From contig NZ_CP121682.1 in NCBI RefSeq assembly GCF_029760955.1, positions 3,038,001 to 3,102,000 on the forward strand: 64,000 bases of DNA, written 5' to 3'. Within the stretch, counting starts at the first letter, position 1, and each line of letters begins with the position of its first letter. This document shows positions 44,324 through 51,907 of this stretch, in pieces. A program made the translations under genes and the position numbers. The notes beneath the pieces were generated by a model. The model did not search any database and had not been told where the DNA came from. It worked only from the letters and a program-made list of their open reading frames with translations. Origin of the DNA: Streptomyces cathayae. Lineage in GTDB: Bacteria; Actinomycetota; Actinomycetes; Streptomycetales; Streptomycetaceae.

Positions 44324-44658
44324 ATGACCCAGCCCGCCCGGAACCTCGAACCCGTCGGCTCCACCCGCGACCTGTACGGCATCGAGTTGCGCCGCCAACA
44401 CTGGCGCAAGTCCTCCTACAGCGACGGCCAGGTGGGGGGTGAATGCGCCGAAGTCCGCGACGACTTCCCCGGCGCGGTTCCCGTCCGCGACAGCAAGAAC
44501 GCCACCAGCCCCGTCCTGATGCTGGACGGAGCGGCCTGGCAGCGTTCACCGATGGCATCAAGGACAGCTCCCTGCAAGGCGGACGAGAGGTCAGCCCCTC
44601 AGCGTGTCCGTCGCCTCCCCCGCCACCGGGATGCTGCCGACCGACGGTGCCTGGGTGA
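44324..44658 (+). pseudogene. DUF397 protein with a one-base frameshift
   Basis: From ATG 44324 it reads LRRQHWRKSSYSDGQVGGEC followed by VRDDFPGAVPVRDSKN, the DUF397 signature. After DGAAWQ (44522-44542) the expected ending AFTDGIKDSSL continues in the next frame. Loss of one base near 44540, in TGGCAGCGTTC, explains it. DUF397 proteins normally pair with an upstream XRE-family regulator (Scr1 type). No such gene is seen in the 209 bases upstream. The shifted frame ends at 44658, inside the antisense secreted-protein gene. The original stop was probably just before that. Confidence 0.7.
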
Positions 44659-44929
44659 CCGGGCCGGTGACCGATCGGGAGTCCACCGGCTGGAAGTCGG
44701 CGACCTGGGTGCCGACGCCGTTGTCGAGCGGGTCGACGCCCGTGCCGGCGAGCGGGTTGGGCTTGAGGTCCGCGACCGTGCCGACGACTTGGCCGGCGTC
44801 GTCGAGGACCGTCTCGGAGCCTGCGGCCGACGCCGTGGCCGCACCCAGGCCGAGCGCCGCACCCGCTGCCGCGAGGACTGCCAGCGCGCGTGGGGCGGTC
44901 GGCGTCTTGGGTGCCTTGTGTCGGGCCAT
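44591..44929 (-). CDS. small secreted protein
   Basis: A 112-residue protein from ATG 44929. The signal peptide has a basic start (ARHKAPKTPTAPR), a core ALAVLAAAGAALGLGAA and ends TASAAG. The mature part is Val/Asp/Gly/Pro-rich without cysteines (VLDDAGQVVGTVADLKPN). It resembles in style the secreted protein at 51409, though without clear homology. Its 3' end overlaps the DUF397 relic. It diverges from the uridine-kinase-like gene. The function is unknown. Confidence 0.75.
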   Translation of the reverse strand: MARHKAPKTPTAPRALAVLAAAGAALGLGAATASAAGSETVLDDAGQVVGTVADLKPNPLAGTGVDPLDNGVGTQVADFQPVDSRSVTGPVTQAPSVGSIPVAGEATDTLRG

Positions 44930-45033
44930 CGCAGTGCCACCTATCGCCTTCGCTGGGTGATCAGTTCGCTGCGAAGCGTAGTTGATGTGTGATGCGTGCT
45001 TCAAAGCCGTACCGCGCGGCGTCCGCCGCCCGG

Positions 45034-45045
45034 CTGATGCATCAG
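45034..45045. promoter_or_regulatory. CTGATGCATCAG palindrome before the kinase gene
   Basis: A perfect 12-bp palindrome ends 11 bases before the GTG at 45057, overlapping a possible CAGACT -10. It may be an operator, but its sequence is unlike the nucleoside-regulon palindrome. Confidence 0.35.
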
Positions 45046-45056
45046 ACTGGTGTCCC

Positions 45057-45722
45057 GTGAGTTCCCAGTCGCCCATACCCGCGCGAGTCGTGCTGCTCTG
45101 CGGCCCCTCCGGCTCCGGCAAGTCCCTTCTCGCGGCCCGCGCCGGCCTTCCGGTGCTGCGGCTCGACGACTTCTACAAGGAGGCCGACGACCCGACTCTC
45201 CCGCTGGTCGCGGGGAGTTCCGACATCGACTGGGACCATCCGGACTCCTGGGACGCGGACGTCGCCGTCGCCGCGATCGAGCGGCTGTGCCGTGCGCGCC
45301 GTACGCCGGTTCCCGTCTACGACATCTCACTGAGCGCCCGTACGGGTGAGGTCACCGTCGACATCGGCGGGACTCCGCTGTTCATCGCCGAGGGCATCTT
45401 CGCCGCGGAGATCGTCACCCGCTGCCGTGAACGGGGACTGCTCGCCGACGCCCTGTGCCTGAGCCGGGGCCCGGTGAAGACGTTCCGGCGGCGGTTCCTG
45501 CGGGATCTGCGGGAGGGGCGCAAGTCGGTGCCGTTCCTCCTGCGGCGCGGCTGGCGGCTGATGCGGCAGGAACGGACGATCATCGCCCGCCAGACGGAGC
45601 TGGGCGCGTACGCCTGCGACCGGGACGAGGCGCTGAGCCGCCTGGCGGCGGCGGGGGCCGGCGGCGGGGCGAGCACACGCACCGAGGACTCCGGCGCGAG
45701 GTCGGCCGCGCAGTCGGCGTAG
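45057..45722 (+). CDS. uridine-kinase-like P-loop protein
   Basis: A 221-residue P-loop kinase. The Walker A is LLCGPSGSGKSLLAAR, followed by LRLDDFYKEADDP, the substrate Asp-Asp-Phe-Tyr motif typical of uridine kinases. DWDHPDSWD and IAEGIFAAEI are also shared. It may phosphorylate uridine/cytidine, linking it with the nucleoside genes of the window, or a related substrate. The start GTG 45057 gives VSSQSP; upstream in-frame codons would run through a palindrome. An Arg-rich stretch and a Gly/Ala-rich tail follow. It converges on sigQ. Confidence 0.82.
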   Translation: MSSQSPIPARVVLLCGPSGSGKSLLAARAGLPVLRLDDFYKEADDPTLPLVAGSSDIDWDHPDSWDADVAVAAIERLCRARRTPVPVYDISLSARTGEVTVDIGGTPLFIAEGIFAAEIVTRCRERGLLADALCLSRGPVKTFRRRFLRDLREGRKSVPFLLRRGWRLMRQERTIIARQTELGAYACDRDEALSRLAAAGAGGGASTRTEDSGARSAAQSA

Positions 45723-45744
45723 CCGGGGCGGTTCCGGCGCGTAC

Positions 45745-45799
45745 GCACGAAAGCGGGACCGGAAAGGCCCCCCGGCCCTCCAGTCCCGCCCCTTCGTGC
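45745..45799. terminator. terminator between the kinase gene and sigQ
   Basis: GCACGAA and GCGGGAC on the left (45745-45759) pair with GTCCCGC and TTCGTGC on the right (45783-45799), with internal loops. It lies between converging genes. Confidence 0.55.
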
Positions 45800-45897
45800 T
45801 CCCCCGTCGTCCCCCGTGCTTCCCCCCTGTGTCCCCCGGTCCCCTCGGAGATCCCCCGATCCCCTCGGTTCCCGGTTTCCCCCGTTCCCCCGTACCT
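45798..45897 (-). repeat. run of CCCCC tracts at the 3' end of sigQ, G-quadruplex potential
   Basis: About ten C4-C6 tracts separated by 2-7 bases fill the 100 bases before the sigQ stop. The sigQ transcript would carry them as G tracts just after its stop. A further set, TTCCCCCGTG and CTCCCCCGTG, lies within sigQ at 46443-46495. Confidence 0.5.
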
Positions 45898-46647
45898 TCA
45901 GGCGACCAGTTCGCCGAAGGCGTCCTCCCGGTCACGGCCGAAGCTGAGGACCTCGTCCTCGCGCAGCCGGCGGAGCGACCGCCAGATGCTCGACTTCACC
46001 GTGCCGACACTGATGCCGAGGATGTCCGCGATCTCCGGGTCCGTGCGGCCCTCGTAGTAGCGCAGGACCAGCATGGTGCGCTGGAGTTCGGGCAGCCTGG
46101 CCAGCGCCTGCCACAGCACCGCGCGCAGCTCGGTGCCGCGCATCGCGTCCGTGTCGCCGACCGTCTCCGGCAGCTCCTCGGTCGGGTACTCGTTCAGCTT
46201 GCGGCGGCGCCACGCGCTGATGTGCAGGTTGGTCATGGTGCGGCGGAGGTATCCGCCGACCGCGGCCTTGTCGCTGATCCGGTCCCACGCCCGGTAGGTC
46301 GAGAACAGCGCGCTCTGCAGCAGGTCCTCGGCCTCGAAGCGGTCGCCGGTCAGGTGGTAGGCGGTCGCGTACAGGGAGGCGCGTCGCTCCTGGACGTAGG
46401 TGGTGAACTCCACCTCCGACAGCGAACGGCGCTCCCCCTCTGCCTCCCCGTACCCGCTTCCCCCGTGCGTCTCCCCCGTGTTCGTTTCCCCCGTGGGCGC
46501 GTCGATCACCGCCCTGTAGGCGGTATGACGCCCGGCACCGCGAGCGCACCCCCGTTTGCCCAGGGCACCGGACTTCTCACCGGCTCGGTGCACGTCGTGC
46601 AGACGCGTGACAACTGCGCTGGAGCTGGTGCCGTGCAGCGTGTTCAT
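45898..46647 (-). CDS. sigQ: ECF sigma factor SigQ
   Basis: A 249-residue SigE-type ECF sigma factor. Region 2 reads ASLYATAYHLTGDRFEAEDL and TYRAWDRI, with SDKAAVGGYLRRTMTNLHIS. Region 4 reads LPELQRTMLVLRYYEGRTDP, then EIADILGISVGTVKSSIWRS. An N-terminal extension of about 75 residues with ETNTGETHGG is polar and variable. ATG 46647 (MNTLHGTSS) matches S. coelicolor SigQ as I remember it. SigQ lies opposite afsQ1 and is a direct AfsQ1 target there, antagonising AfsQ1-driven antibiotic production under nitrogen stress. An AfsQ1 box lies 98 bases upstream. Confidence 0.93.
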   Translation of the reverse strand: MNTLHGTSSSAVVTRLHDVHRAGEKSGALGKRGCARGAGRHTAYRAVIDAPTGETNTGETHGGSGYGEAEGERRSLSEVEFTTYVQERRASLYATAYHLTGDRFEAEDLLQSALFSTYRAWDRISDKAAVGGYLRRTMTNLHISAWRRRKLNEYPTEELPETVGDTDAMRGTELRAVLWQALARLPELQRTMLVLRYYEGRTDPEIADILGISVGTVKSSIWRSLRRLREDEVLSFGRDREDAFGELVA

Positions 46648-46744
46648 CTCGCGCCCCCCGTCGTGGACTTCCGGTGTCTTCGTGTGCTGTTGTGCTGGTG
46701 ACGAAAATCCTGCCCGGGCGACTTCATGGCCGTGTCCGCCGACT

Positions 46745-46760
46745 GTCACAGAGCTGTCAC
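46745..46760. promoter_or_regulatory. AfsQ1 box between sigQ and afsQ1
   Basis: GTCAC-AGAGCT-GTCAC fits the GTnAC-n6-GTnAC direct repeat reported for AfsQ1. It lies 98 bases before sigQ and 141 before afsQ1, and so could serve both. Confidence 0.7.
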
Positions 46761-46900
46761 AGGGGCCGCCACGCCGGGCTCCGGTGGTCGACCACGGCGC
46801 CCTGACGGGTGTCGGCGCACGTGGCCGTCCCTGTGTGGGTCGCACGGGCTTCTGCCCCCACGGGTCGAACCGGGAGCCCTCCATGGGACAGAATGAGCCC

Positions 46901-47578
46901 GTGCCTTCCCTGTTGCTGATCGAGGACGACGACGCCATCCGCACGGCCCTGGAGCTCTCACTCACGCGCCAGGGCCACCGAGTGGCGACCGCTGCCAGCG
47001 GTGAGGACGGACTGAAGCTGCTGCGCGAGCAACGGCCCGACCTGATCGTGCTGGACGTGATGCTGCCCGGCATCGACGGATTCGAGGTGTGCCGGCGCAT
47101 CCGGCGCACCGACCAGTTGCCGATCATCCTGCTGACCGCGCGCAACGACGACATCGACGTGGTGGTCGGCCTGGAGTCCGGTGCCGACGACTACGTGGTC
47201 AAACCCGTGCAGGGCAGGGTGCTGGACGCCCGGATCCGGGCGGTGCTGCGCCGCGGGGAGCGGGAGTCCAACGACGCGGCGACCTTCGGCAGCCTGGTCA
47301 TCGACCGCTCGGCGATGACCGTGACGAAGAACGGCGAGGACCTCCAGCTGACCCCGACCGAGCTGCGGCTGCTGCTCGAACTGAGCCGGCGGCCCGGCCA
47401 GGCGCTGTCCCGGCAGCAGTTGCTGCGGCTGGTGTGGGAGCACGACTACCTGGGCGACTCGCGTCTGGTGGACGCCTGCGTCCAGCGGCTGCGCGCCAAG
47501 GTCGAGGACGTGCCGTCGTCCCCGACCCTGATCCGTACCGTGCGCGGTGTCGGCTACCGACTGGATCCCCCTCATTGA
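46901..47578 (+). CDS. afsQ1: response regulator AfsQ1
   Basis: An OmpR/PhoB-type regulator of 225 residues from GTG 46901 (PSLLLIEDDD). The receiver phospho-acceptor is Asp52 in LIVLDVMLPG, and Thr (ILLTARND) and Lys (VVKPVQG) complete the switch. The winged helix spans about 128-222 (LTPTELRLLLELSRRPGQAL and VDACVQRLRAKVEDV, ending RTVRGVGYRLD). In S. coelicolor it responds to glutamate-rich media and activates antibiotic genes. ATG 46883 would add six residues. The kinase gene follows 280 bases on, an unusually long gap with a hairpin. Confidence 0.95.
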   Translation: MPSLLLIEDDDAIRTALELSLTRQGHRVATAASGEDGLKLLREQRPDLIVLDVMLPGIDGFEVCRRIRRTDQLPIILLTARNDDIDVVVGLESGADDYVVKPVQGRVLDARIRAVLRRGERESNDAATFGSLVIDRSAMTVTKNGEDLQLTPTELRLLLELSRRPGQALSRQQLLRLVWEHDYLGDSRLVDACVQRLRAKVEDVPSSPTLIRTVRGVGYRLDPPH

Positions 47579-47620
47579 ACCCTCCCCCGGCCACCGCAGA
47601 GGGGTTCCCGGCTCGAGCAG

Positions 47621-47645
47621 CTCGTCCGCTCGGCGAGCGGACGAG
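47621..47645 (+). terminator. hairpin between afsQ1 and afsQ2
   Basis: CTCGTCCGCTC-GGC-GAGCGGACGAG is a perfect 11-bp stem with a 3-base loop, 42 bases after the afsQ1 stop. It may end or reduce transcription into afsQ2, or stabilise the afsQ1 message. Confidence 0.6.
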
Positions 47646-47858
47646 TCCGGCGCTCTCCGCACCGGCCGGGACGGGACCTGCCCGGTCACCCGTCAGGACA
47701 CAGGGTGCGCGTGCCCGGCTCGCGCACCGCACACGGGTCACCCTGCCCGACCAGGTGGGCGGCCTTTCGCCTTCGGGGCGACAGCCTGTTCCTTGCCCTG
47801 CCCCGCAAGAGCCCGATTCCTTCCCTGGCTGCAGCCGGGAGCGTCCCCGGAGGTTTCC

Positions 47859-49649
47859 GTGACACAGGAGCGCCACGTGCCACAGGAGCACCAGAAGGGC
47901 TCCCGCGGCTGGTCCGCGGCACGCAAGGGGGTCTGGTCCCGGCTGCGCTTCACCAGTCTGCGGCTTCGGCTGGTGGTCGTGTTCGGGCTGGTCGCGCTCA
48001 CCGCCGCGGTGTCCGCGTCGGGCATCGCGTACTGGCTCAACCGCGAGGCGGTGCTCACCCGCACCCAGGACGCGGTGCTGGGCGACTTCGAGCAGGAGAT
48101 GCAGAACCGGGCGGGGGCGCTGCCGGAGCATCCGACGCAGGAGGAACTGCAGCACACCGCGGGCCAGATGGCCAACAGCAGTCAGCGGTTCTCGGTGCTG
48201 CTGATCGCCGAGAACCCGCAGGGCCGTACGGTGTACGGCAGTTCGGGCGGGCTGAGCGGCTTCTCGACCCAGGACGTGCCGGCCTCGCTGCGCAAAGCGG
48301 TGAACGAGCGGCAGAAGATCACCTCGACCAACAAGCACCCCTACCGCCTGTACTGGCAGCGGACCGTCCACGGCGGCACCCCCTATCTGGTGGCGGGCAC
48401 CCGGACGATCGGCGGCGGGCCGACCGGCTACATGCTCAAGTCACTGGAGCCGGAGGCCAAGGACCTCAACTCACTGGCCTGGTCGCTGGGTATCGCCACC
48501 GGTCTCGCCCTGATCGGCTCCGCCCTGCTGGCGCAGGCCGCGGCGACGACCGTGCTGAAGCCGGTGCAGCGGCTCGGGATCGCCGCCCGGCGGCTCGGCG
48601 AGGGCAAACTGGACACCCGGCTGAGGGTGTCGGGGACGGACGAACTGGCCGATCTGTCCCGGACGTTCAACAAGGCGGCCGAGGCGCTGGAGAAACGGGT
48701 GGCCGACATGGCCGCGCGGGACGAGGCGTCCCGCAGGTTCGTGGCGGACATGAGTCACGAACTGCGCACTCCGCTGACCGCGATCACGGCGGTGACAGAA
48801 GTCCTCGAGGAGGAGCTGGAGTTCGAGGGCGGCGGCATCGACCCGATGATCGAGCCCGCCGTACGGCTCGTGGTCAGCGAGACGCAACGGCTCAACAACC
48901 TGGTCGAGAACCTGATGGAGGTGACCCGTTTCGACGCGGGCACCGCCCGCCTCGTGCTCGACGACGTCGACATCGCCGACCAGATCACCGCCTGCATCGA
49001 CGCCCGTGCCTGGCTGGACGCGGTCGAGTGGGACGCGGAGCGCGGCATCCACGCCCGGATCGACCCGCGCCGACTGGACGTGATCCTGGCCAACCTCATA
49101 GGCAACGCCCTCAAGCACGGCGGCTCGCCGGTACGGGTGTCGGTGCGCGTGGACCGTGAGGACGGCGGCGACGGCGCGGTCCCCGTGAACGACGAGGCCG
49201 GTGAGGGCGGTTCGGACGGCGGGGAACGCAAGGACGGCGGGGAACGCAAGGACGGCGGGGAACGCAAGGACGGCGGGACCCGCGAGGGCGGCGCCGGGGA
49301 GGACCTCGGTACGGGCACCGAGGACGGAGGCACCCTGCCCGGAGGCTCGGTGGTCATCGAGGTACGGGACCAGGGGCCGGGCATCCCCGAGGACGTCCTG
49401 CCGCATGTCTTCGACCGCTTCTACAAGGCCAGTGCCTCCCGGCCGCGTTCCGAGGGCAGCGGTCTGGGCCTGTCCATCGCGCTGGAGAACGCCCACGCCC
49501 ACGGGGGTGAGATCACCGCGGTCAACTCCCCCGAGGGCGGGGCGGTGTTCACGCTGCGGCTGCCGCGGGACGTCTCCGCCCTGACCGAGCGGGACGACGG
49601 TTCCGCCGAGAACACCGACAACGCAGAGGACGCCGAGGACGCCCGATGA
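47859..49649 (+). CDS. afsQ2: sensor histidine kinase AfsQ2
   Basis: A 596-residue membrane kinase. The first helix is LRLVVVFGLVALTAAVSASG. An outer sensor domain of about 130 residues follows, and the second helix is LAWSLGIATGLALIGSALLA. A HAMP domain leads to the H-box DMSHELRTPLTAI (His300). The ATP domain has N-box NLIGNALKHGG, G1 VRDQGPGIP, F-box FDRFYKA and G2 GSGLGLSIA. Between N and G1 is an acidic insert of about 60 residues with three GGERKD repeats, not usual for the family. GTG 47859 follows CCGGAGG. It overlaps the lipoprotein gene by ATGA. Confidence 0.94.
   Translation: MTQERHVPQEHQKGSRGWSAARKGVWSRLRFTSLRLRLVVVFGLVALTAAVSASGIAYWLNREAVLTRTQDAVLGDFEQEMQNRAGALPEHPTQEELQHTAGQMANSSQRFSVLLIAENPQGRTVYGSSGGLSGFSTQDVPASLRKAVNERQKITSTNKHPYRLYWQRTVHGGTPYLVAGTRTIGGGPTGYMLKSLEPEAKDLNSLAWSLGIATGLALIGSALLAQAAATTVLKPVQRLGIAARRLGEGKLDTRLRVSGTDELADLSRTFNKAAEALEKRVADMAARDEASRRFVADMSHELRTPLTAITAVTEVLEEELEFEGGGIDPMIEPAVRLVVSETQRLNNLVENLMEVTRFDAGTARLVLDDVDIADQITACIDARAWLDAVEWDAERGIHARIDPRRLDVILANLIGNALKHGGSPVRVSVRVDREDGGDGAVPVNDEAGEGGSDGGERKDGGERKDGGERKDGGTREGGAGEDLGTGTEDGGTLPGGSVVIEVRDQGPGIPEDVLPHVFDRFYKASASRPRSEGSGLGLSIALENAHAHGGEITAVNSPEGGAVFTLRLPRDVSALTERDDGSAENTDNAEDAEDAR
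49218..49271. repeat. three exact 18-bp repeats inside afsQ2
   Basis: GGCGGGGAACGCAAGGAC occurs at 49218, 49236 and 49254, in frame, encoding GGERKD three times in the loop between N and G1 boxes of the kinase. Confidence 0.92.
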
Positions 49650-50335
49650 ACATACGCCGGACGGCTCCGCGCCCGACGAACACCAGCGGCATACGCGGTG
49701 CACGAGGTGCACGAGGTGCACGCGGCACACGGCGGCTTCCGGGGCTGCTGGCCGTCACCACGCTCGGTGTCCTGCTCGCCGGGTGCGGGATCCGGGCCAC
49801 CGAGGTGCCGACCGACTTCGGTCCGGCACCCTCCCGGGTGCGCTGCTCGCAGGCCGAGACGGGCGGGGCGGCGCAGCCCGCGCGGGGCCTGCCGGTGCGG
49901 GTGTTCCTGCTCTGCGGCTCGTCGCTGACGGCCGTCGACCGGACCGTACGGGTGCCGGAGGGCTCGGCGGACTCCGGGCAGCGGCGCGCCCTGGTGGCGC
50001 AGGGCCTGCTGGACCAGCTCTCGGCGCCGCCGACGCCCGCCGAGAAGGAGGCCGGGTACACGACGAACGTACGGGGCGGGATGACCGTGAGCGGTCCGCG
50101 GTCCGGCGACCCGGAGGACACGCTGCGCCTGAGCTCCGCGCCGGGGAGCCTGACGTCCTACGCGCTGGCGCAGATCGTCTGCACCTTCTCCGACTCGGCG
50201 GCGGCCGAGGGCGACGGCTCGGTGGTGCTGGGCGACCGGGACGACGGACCGCCGCGCCGCTACCGGTGCACGGACGAGGTCCGGGCCCGCCCGGGCGGCA
50301 CGGAACCCCCGTCCACGGCGGTCACCGGGGGATGA
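49646..50335 (+). CDS. lipoprotein of the afsQ locus
   Basis: A 229-residue lipoprotein coupled to afsQ2 by ATGA. A long Arg/Gly-rich N-terminus (including ARG repeats) precedes the signal core LLAVTTLGVLLAGC, where the Cys would be lipidated. The mature domain has RVRCSQAE, VRVFLLCGSSLTAVDR and IVCTFSD, with four cysteines in addition to the lipid Cys. It is conserved after afsQ1-afsQ2 in streptomycetes and probably modulates the sensor outside the membrane, which is inference. A 9-bp repeat has expanded the N-terminus, so the real start might be later. Confidence 0.88.
   Translation: MNIRRTAPRPTNTSGIRGARGARGARGTRRLPGLLAVTTLGVLLAGCGIRATEVPTDFGPAPSRVRCSQAETGGAAQPARGLPVRVFLLCGSSLTAVDRTVRVPEGSADSGQRRALVAQGLLDQLSAPPTPAEKEAGYTTNVRGGMTVSGPRSGDPEDTLRLSSAPGSLTSYALAQIVCTFSDSAAAEGDGSVVLGDRDDGPPRRYRCTDEVRARPGGTEPPSTAVTGG
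49697..49723. repeat. 9-bp tandem repeat in the lipoprotein gene
   Basis: GGTGCACGA occurs two and a half times or more (GGTGCACGA GGTGCACGA GGTGCACGC), encoding Arg-Gly-Ala repeats before the signal sequence. Confidence 0.75.
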
Positions 50336-50447
50336 CCCCGCAGGCGGGTGCCACGGGCCGCGGCCGGCGAGGCTGTGGCGCATGCCTCACCCGGCGAACG
50401 GGGCACTTGCCGGAACCGATCCCGCCGGGCACCGCGTCTAGGGTTTC

Positions 50448-51029
50448 GTGCAGCGTCAAGGCCCCGTCGGCGACACCGCCGCGTCCCGTGTCCGTGTGAC
50501 AGGAGGTCTCCTCCTGGCCGCGTACCTCGTGTTCGTCGCCTGGTGCACGCTGCGCCCCCTGAACGTCCCCTGGGTGATGCCCACCAACCTGCGGCTCTTC
50601 GACGGCATCCGGGCCGACTTCGCGCTGGGCTGGGGGGCCGGGGCCCGCCGGGTCGGCGAGGGGCTCGCGCTGCTCGCTCCGCTGGGTGTGCTGCTGCCGA
50701 TGGCGGGGGGCAGGCTGGCCGTCTCGCCACTGGGTTCGCTGGTCCGCACCATGGCCGCGGCGGCACTGCTGTCGCTGGGTATCGAGATGCTGCAGACCGC
50801 GGTGCCCGGCAGGGTCGTGGACGTCGACGCGCTGTTGCTGAACACGGTGGGCGCGGCGCTCGCGCATGTCGCCGTGGTACCGGCGGGCCGTGTCTGGCTG
50901 CGCCGCCGGGCCGTGCACCGGGCCGGCGCCGGAACGTTCCGGGAGGAGCCGGCTCAGGGTCGGACCCCGACGATTCCCAGGGTCGGGATCGCCCCATGGA
51001 GTGATGCTTTGCCCCCTTCGTCTCCGTAG
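50448..51029 (+). CDS. VanZ-like membrane protein
   Basis: A 193-residue protein with four or so hydrophobic helices (GLLLAAYLVFVAWCTLRPLN, VGEGLALLAPLGVLLPM, LVRTMAAAALLSLGIEMLQT, VDALLLNTVGAALAHVAV). The LRPLN, SLGIEMLQ and DxDALLLNTVG motifs are those of the VanZ family, linked in enterococci to low-level teicoplanin resistance and otherwise of unknown role. GTG 50448 follows TAGGGTTTC and may be leaderless. A polar tail of about 45 residues ends the protein. Confidence 0.85.
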   Translation: MQRQGPVGDTAASRVRVTGGLLLAAYLVFVAWCTLRPLNVPWVMPTNLRLFDGIRADFALGWGAGARRVGEGLALLAPLGVLLPMAGGRLAVSPLGSLVRTMAAAALLSLGIEMLQTAVPGRVVDVDALLLNTVGAALAHVAVVPAGRVWLRRRAVHRAGAGTFREEPAQGRTPTIPRVGIAPWSDALPPSSP

Positions 51030-51109
51030 TGTGAAGAGCGGTAGAACAACCGACGGAAGCCGACACGGCGCCGTGGGTCACCGCACCGCACACCACCGAG
51101 GAGTCCACG

Positions 51110-51310
51110 ATGTCCCGCCTCGTCCGCCCCACCAGCAACCGTGTGATCGGCGGCGTGTGCGCCGCGCTGGCCCAGCGCTTCGGCACCTCCGCGACCACGA
51201 TGCGCGTGATCTTCCTGGTCTCGTGCCTGCTCCCCGGGCCGCAGTTCCTGGTCTACATAGCGCTGTGGATCCTGTTCCCGTCGGAGGACAAGACGCGCAC
51301 GGCCTGGTGA
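51110..51310 (+). CDS. PspC-domain membrane protein
   Basis: A 66-residue protein matching a lone PspC domain: LVRPTSNRVIGGVCAALAQR then a helix (MRVIFLVSCLLPGPQFLVYI) and LWILFPSED. In E. coli PspC is the membrane part of the phage-shock response. In actinobacteria lone PspC proteins are common and not well understood. The ATG at 51110 is preceded by GAGGAG. A strong terminator follows 24 bases after the stop. Confidence 0.9.
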   Translation: MSRLVRPTSNRVIGGVCAALAQRFGTSATTMRVIFLVSCLLPGPQFLVYIALWILFPSEDKTRTAW

Positions 51311-51334
51311 GCCCGTGCACCGCTCCGCGCGAAC

Positions 51335-51376
51335 GCCGATGGGGCGCGCCCCAGGCTCGGGGCGCGCCCCATCGGC
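51335..51376. terminator. bidirectional terminator, 18-bp stem
   Basis: 51335-51352 pairs perfectly with 51359-51376 around AGGCTC, between converging PspC and secreted-protein genes. Confidence 0.88.
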
Positions 51377-51408
51377 GGGGTCCGCGCGGGTGGGCCGGCG
51401 TGAGGGGG

Positions 51409-51771
51409 TCAGCCGAGCGGCGCCCCGTTGACGGAGACACCCTGCGTGGGCAGTCCCTTCGTCGGCAGCCCCCCGAGCAGACCGCCGACCTGCTCCTGGG
51501 GACCCTCGGCGGTCAGCTGCTCGGTGACCGGCCGCGCGGTCGTCATGCCCGTGCCGACCACGTCCCCTCCCGTCTGCAGGGCCCGGTCCGCGCCCGGCGC
51601 CATACCGGAGACGTTCTCCGCCGGAAGGCTCTGGGCGACGGTGTCCAGCGCGGCATCGGCGTTCGGGACGGCCGGGGCGGCCGGGGCTGCGCTTGCGGCA
51701 CCCGCACCGACGGCGGCGAAGGCGGCCCCGAGAACGGCGACACCGAGGGTCTTGGCAGCAGACTGCTTCAT
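51409..51771 (-). CDS. small secreted protein
   Basis: A 120-residue protein from ATG 51771. The signal peptide is KTLGVAVLGAAFAAVGAGAA ending SAAP. The mature part is Val/Ala/Gly/Pro-rich (VAQSLPAENVSGMAPGADR) with no Cys and no motif. It resembles the small secreted proteins often found downstream of cell-envelope genes in streptomycetes. The stop lies 33 bases from the terminator. The function is unknown. Confidence 0.8.
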   Translation of the reverse strand: MKQSAAKTLGVAVLGAAFAAVGAGAASAAPAAPAVPNADAALDTVAQSLPAENVSGMAPGADRALQTGGDVVGTGMTTARPVTEQLTAEGPQEQVGGLLGGLPTKGLPTQGVSVNGAPLG

Positions 51772-51907
51772 GAAATGCGTCCTCGAAATGGAATGGGGGG
51801 AACGAGCGGTCCTCGACCGTAAACACCCGCCACCGCACGCCGCAAACCTCGAAATGCGGACGAACGGTGAAGGCCGCCTGCCCTCCCGGAATCCACGAAC
51901 GCCCCGG

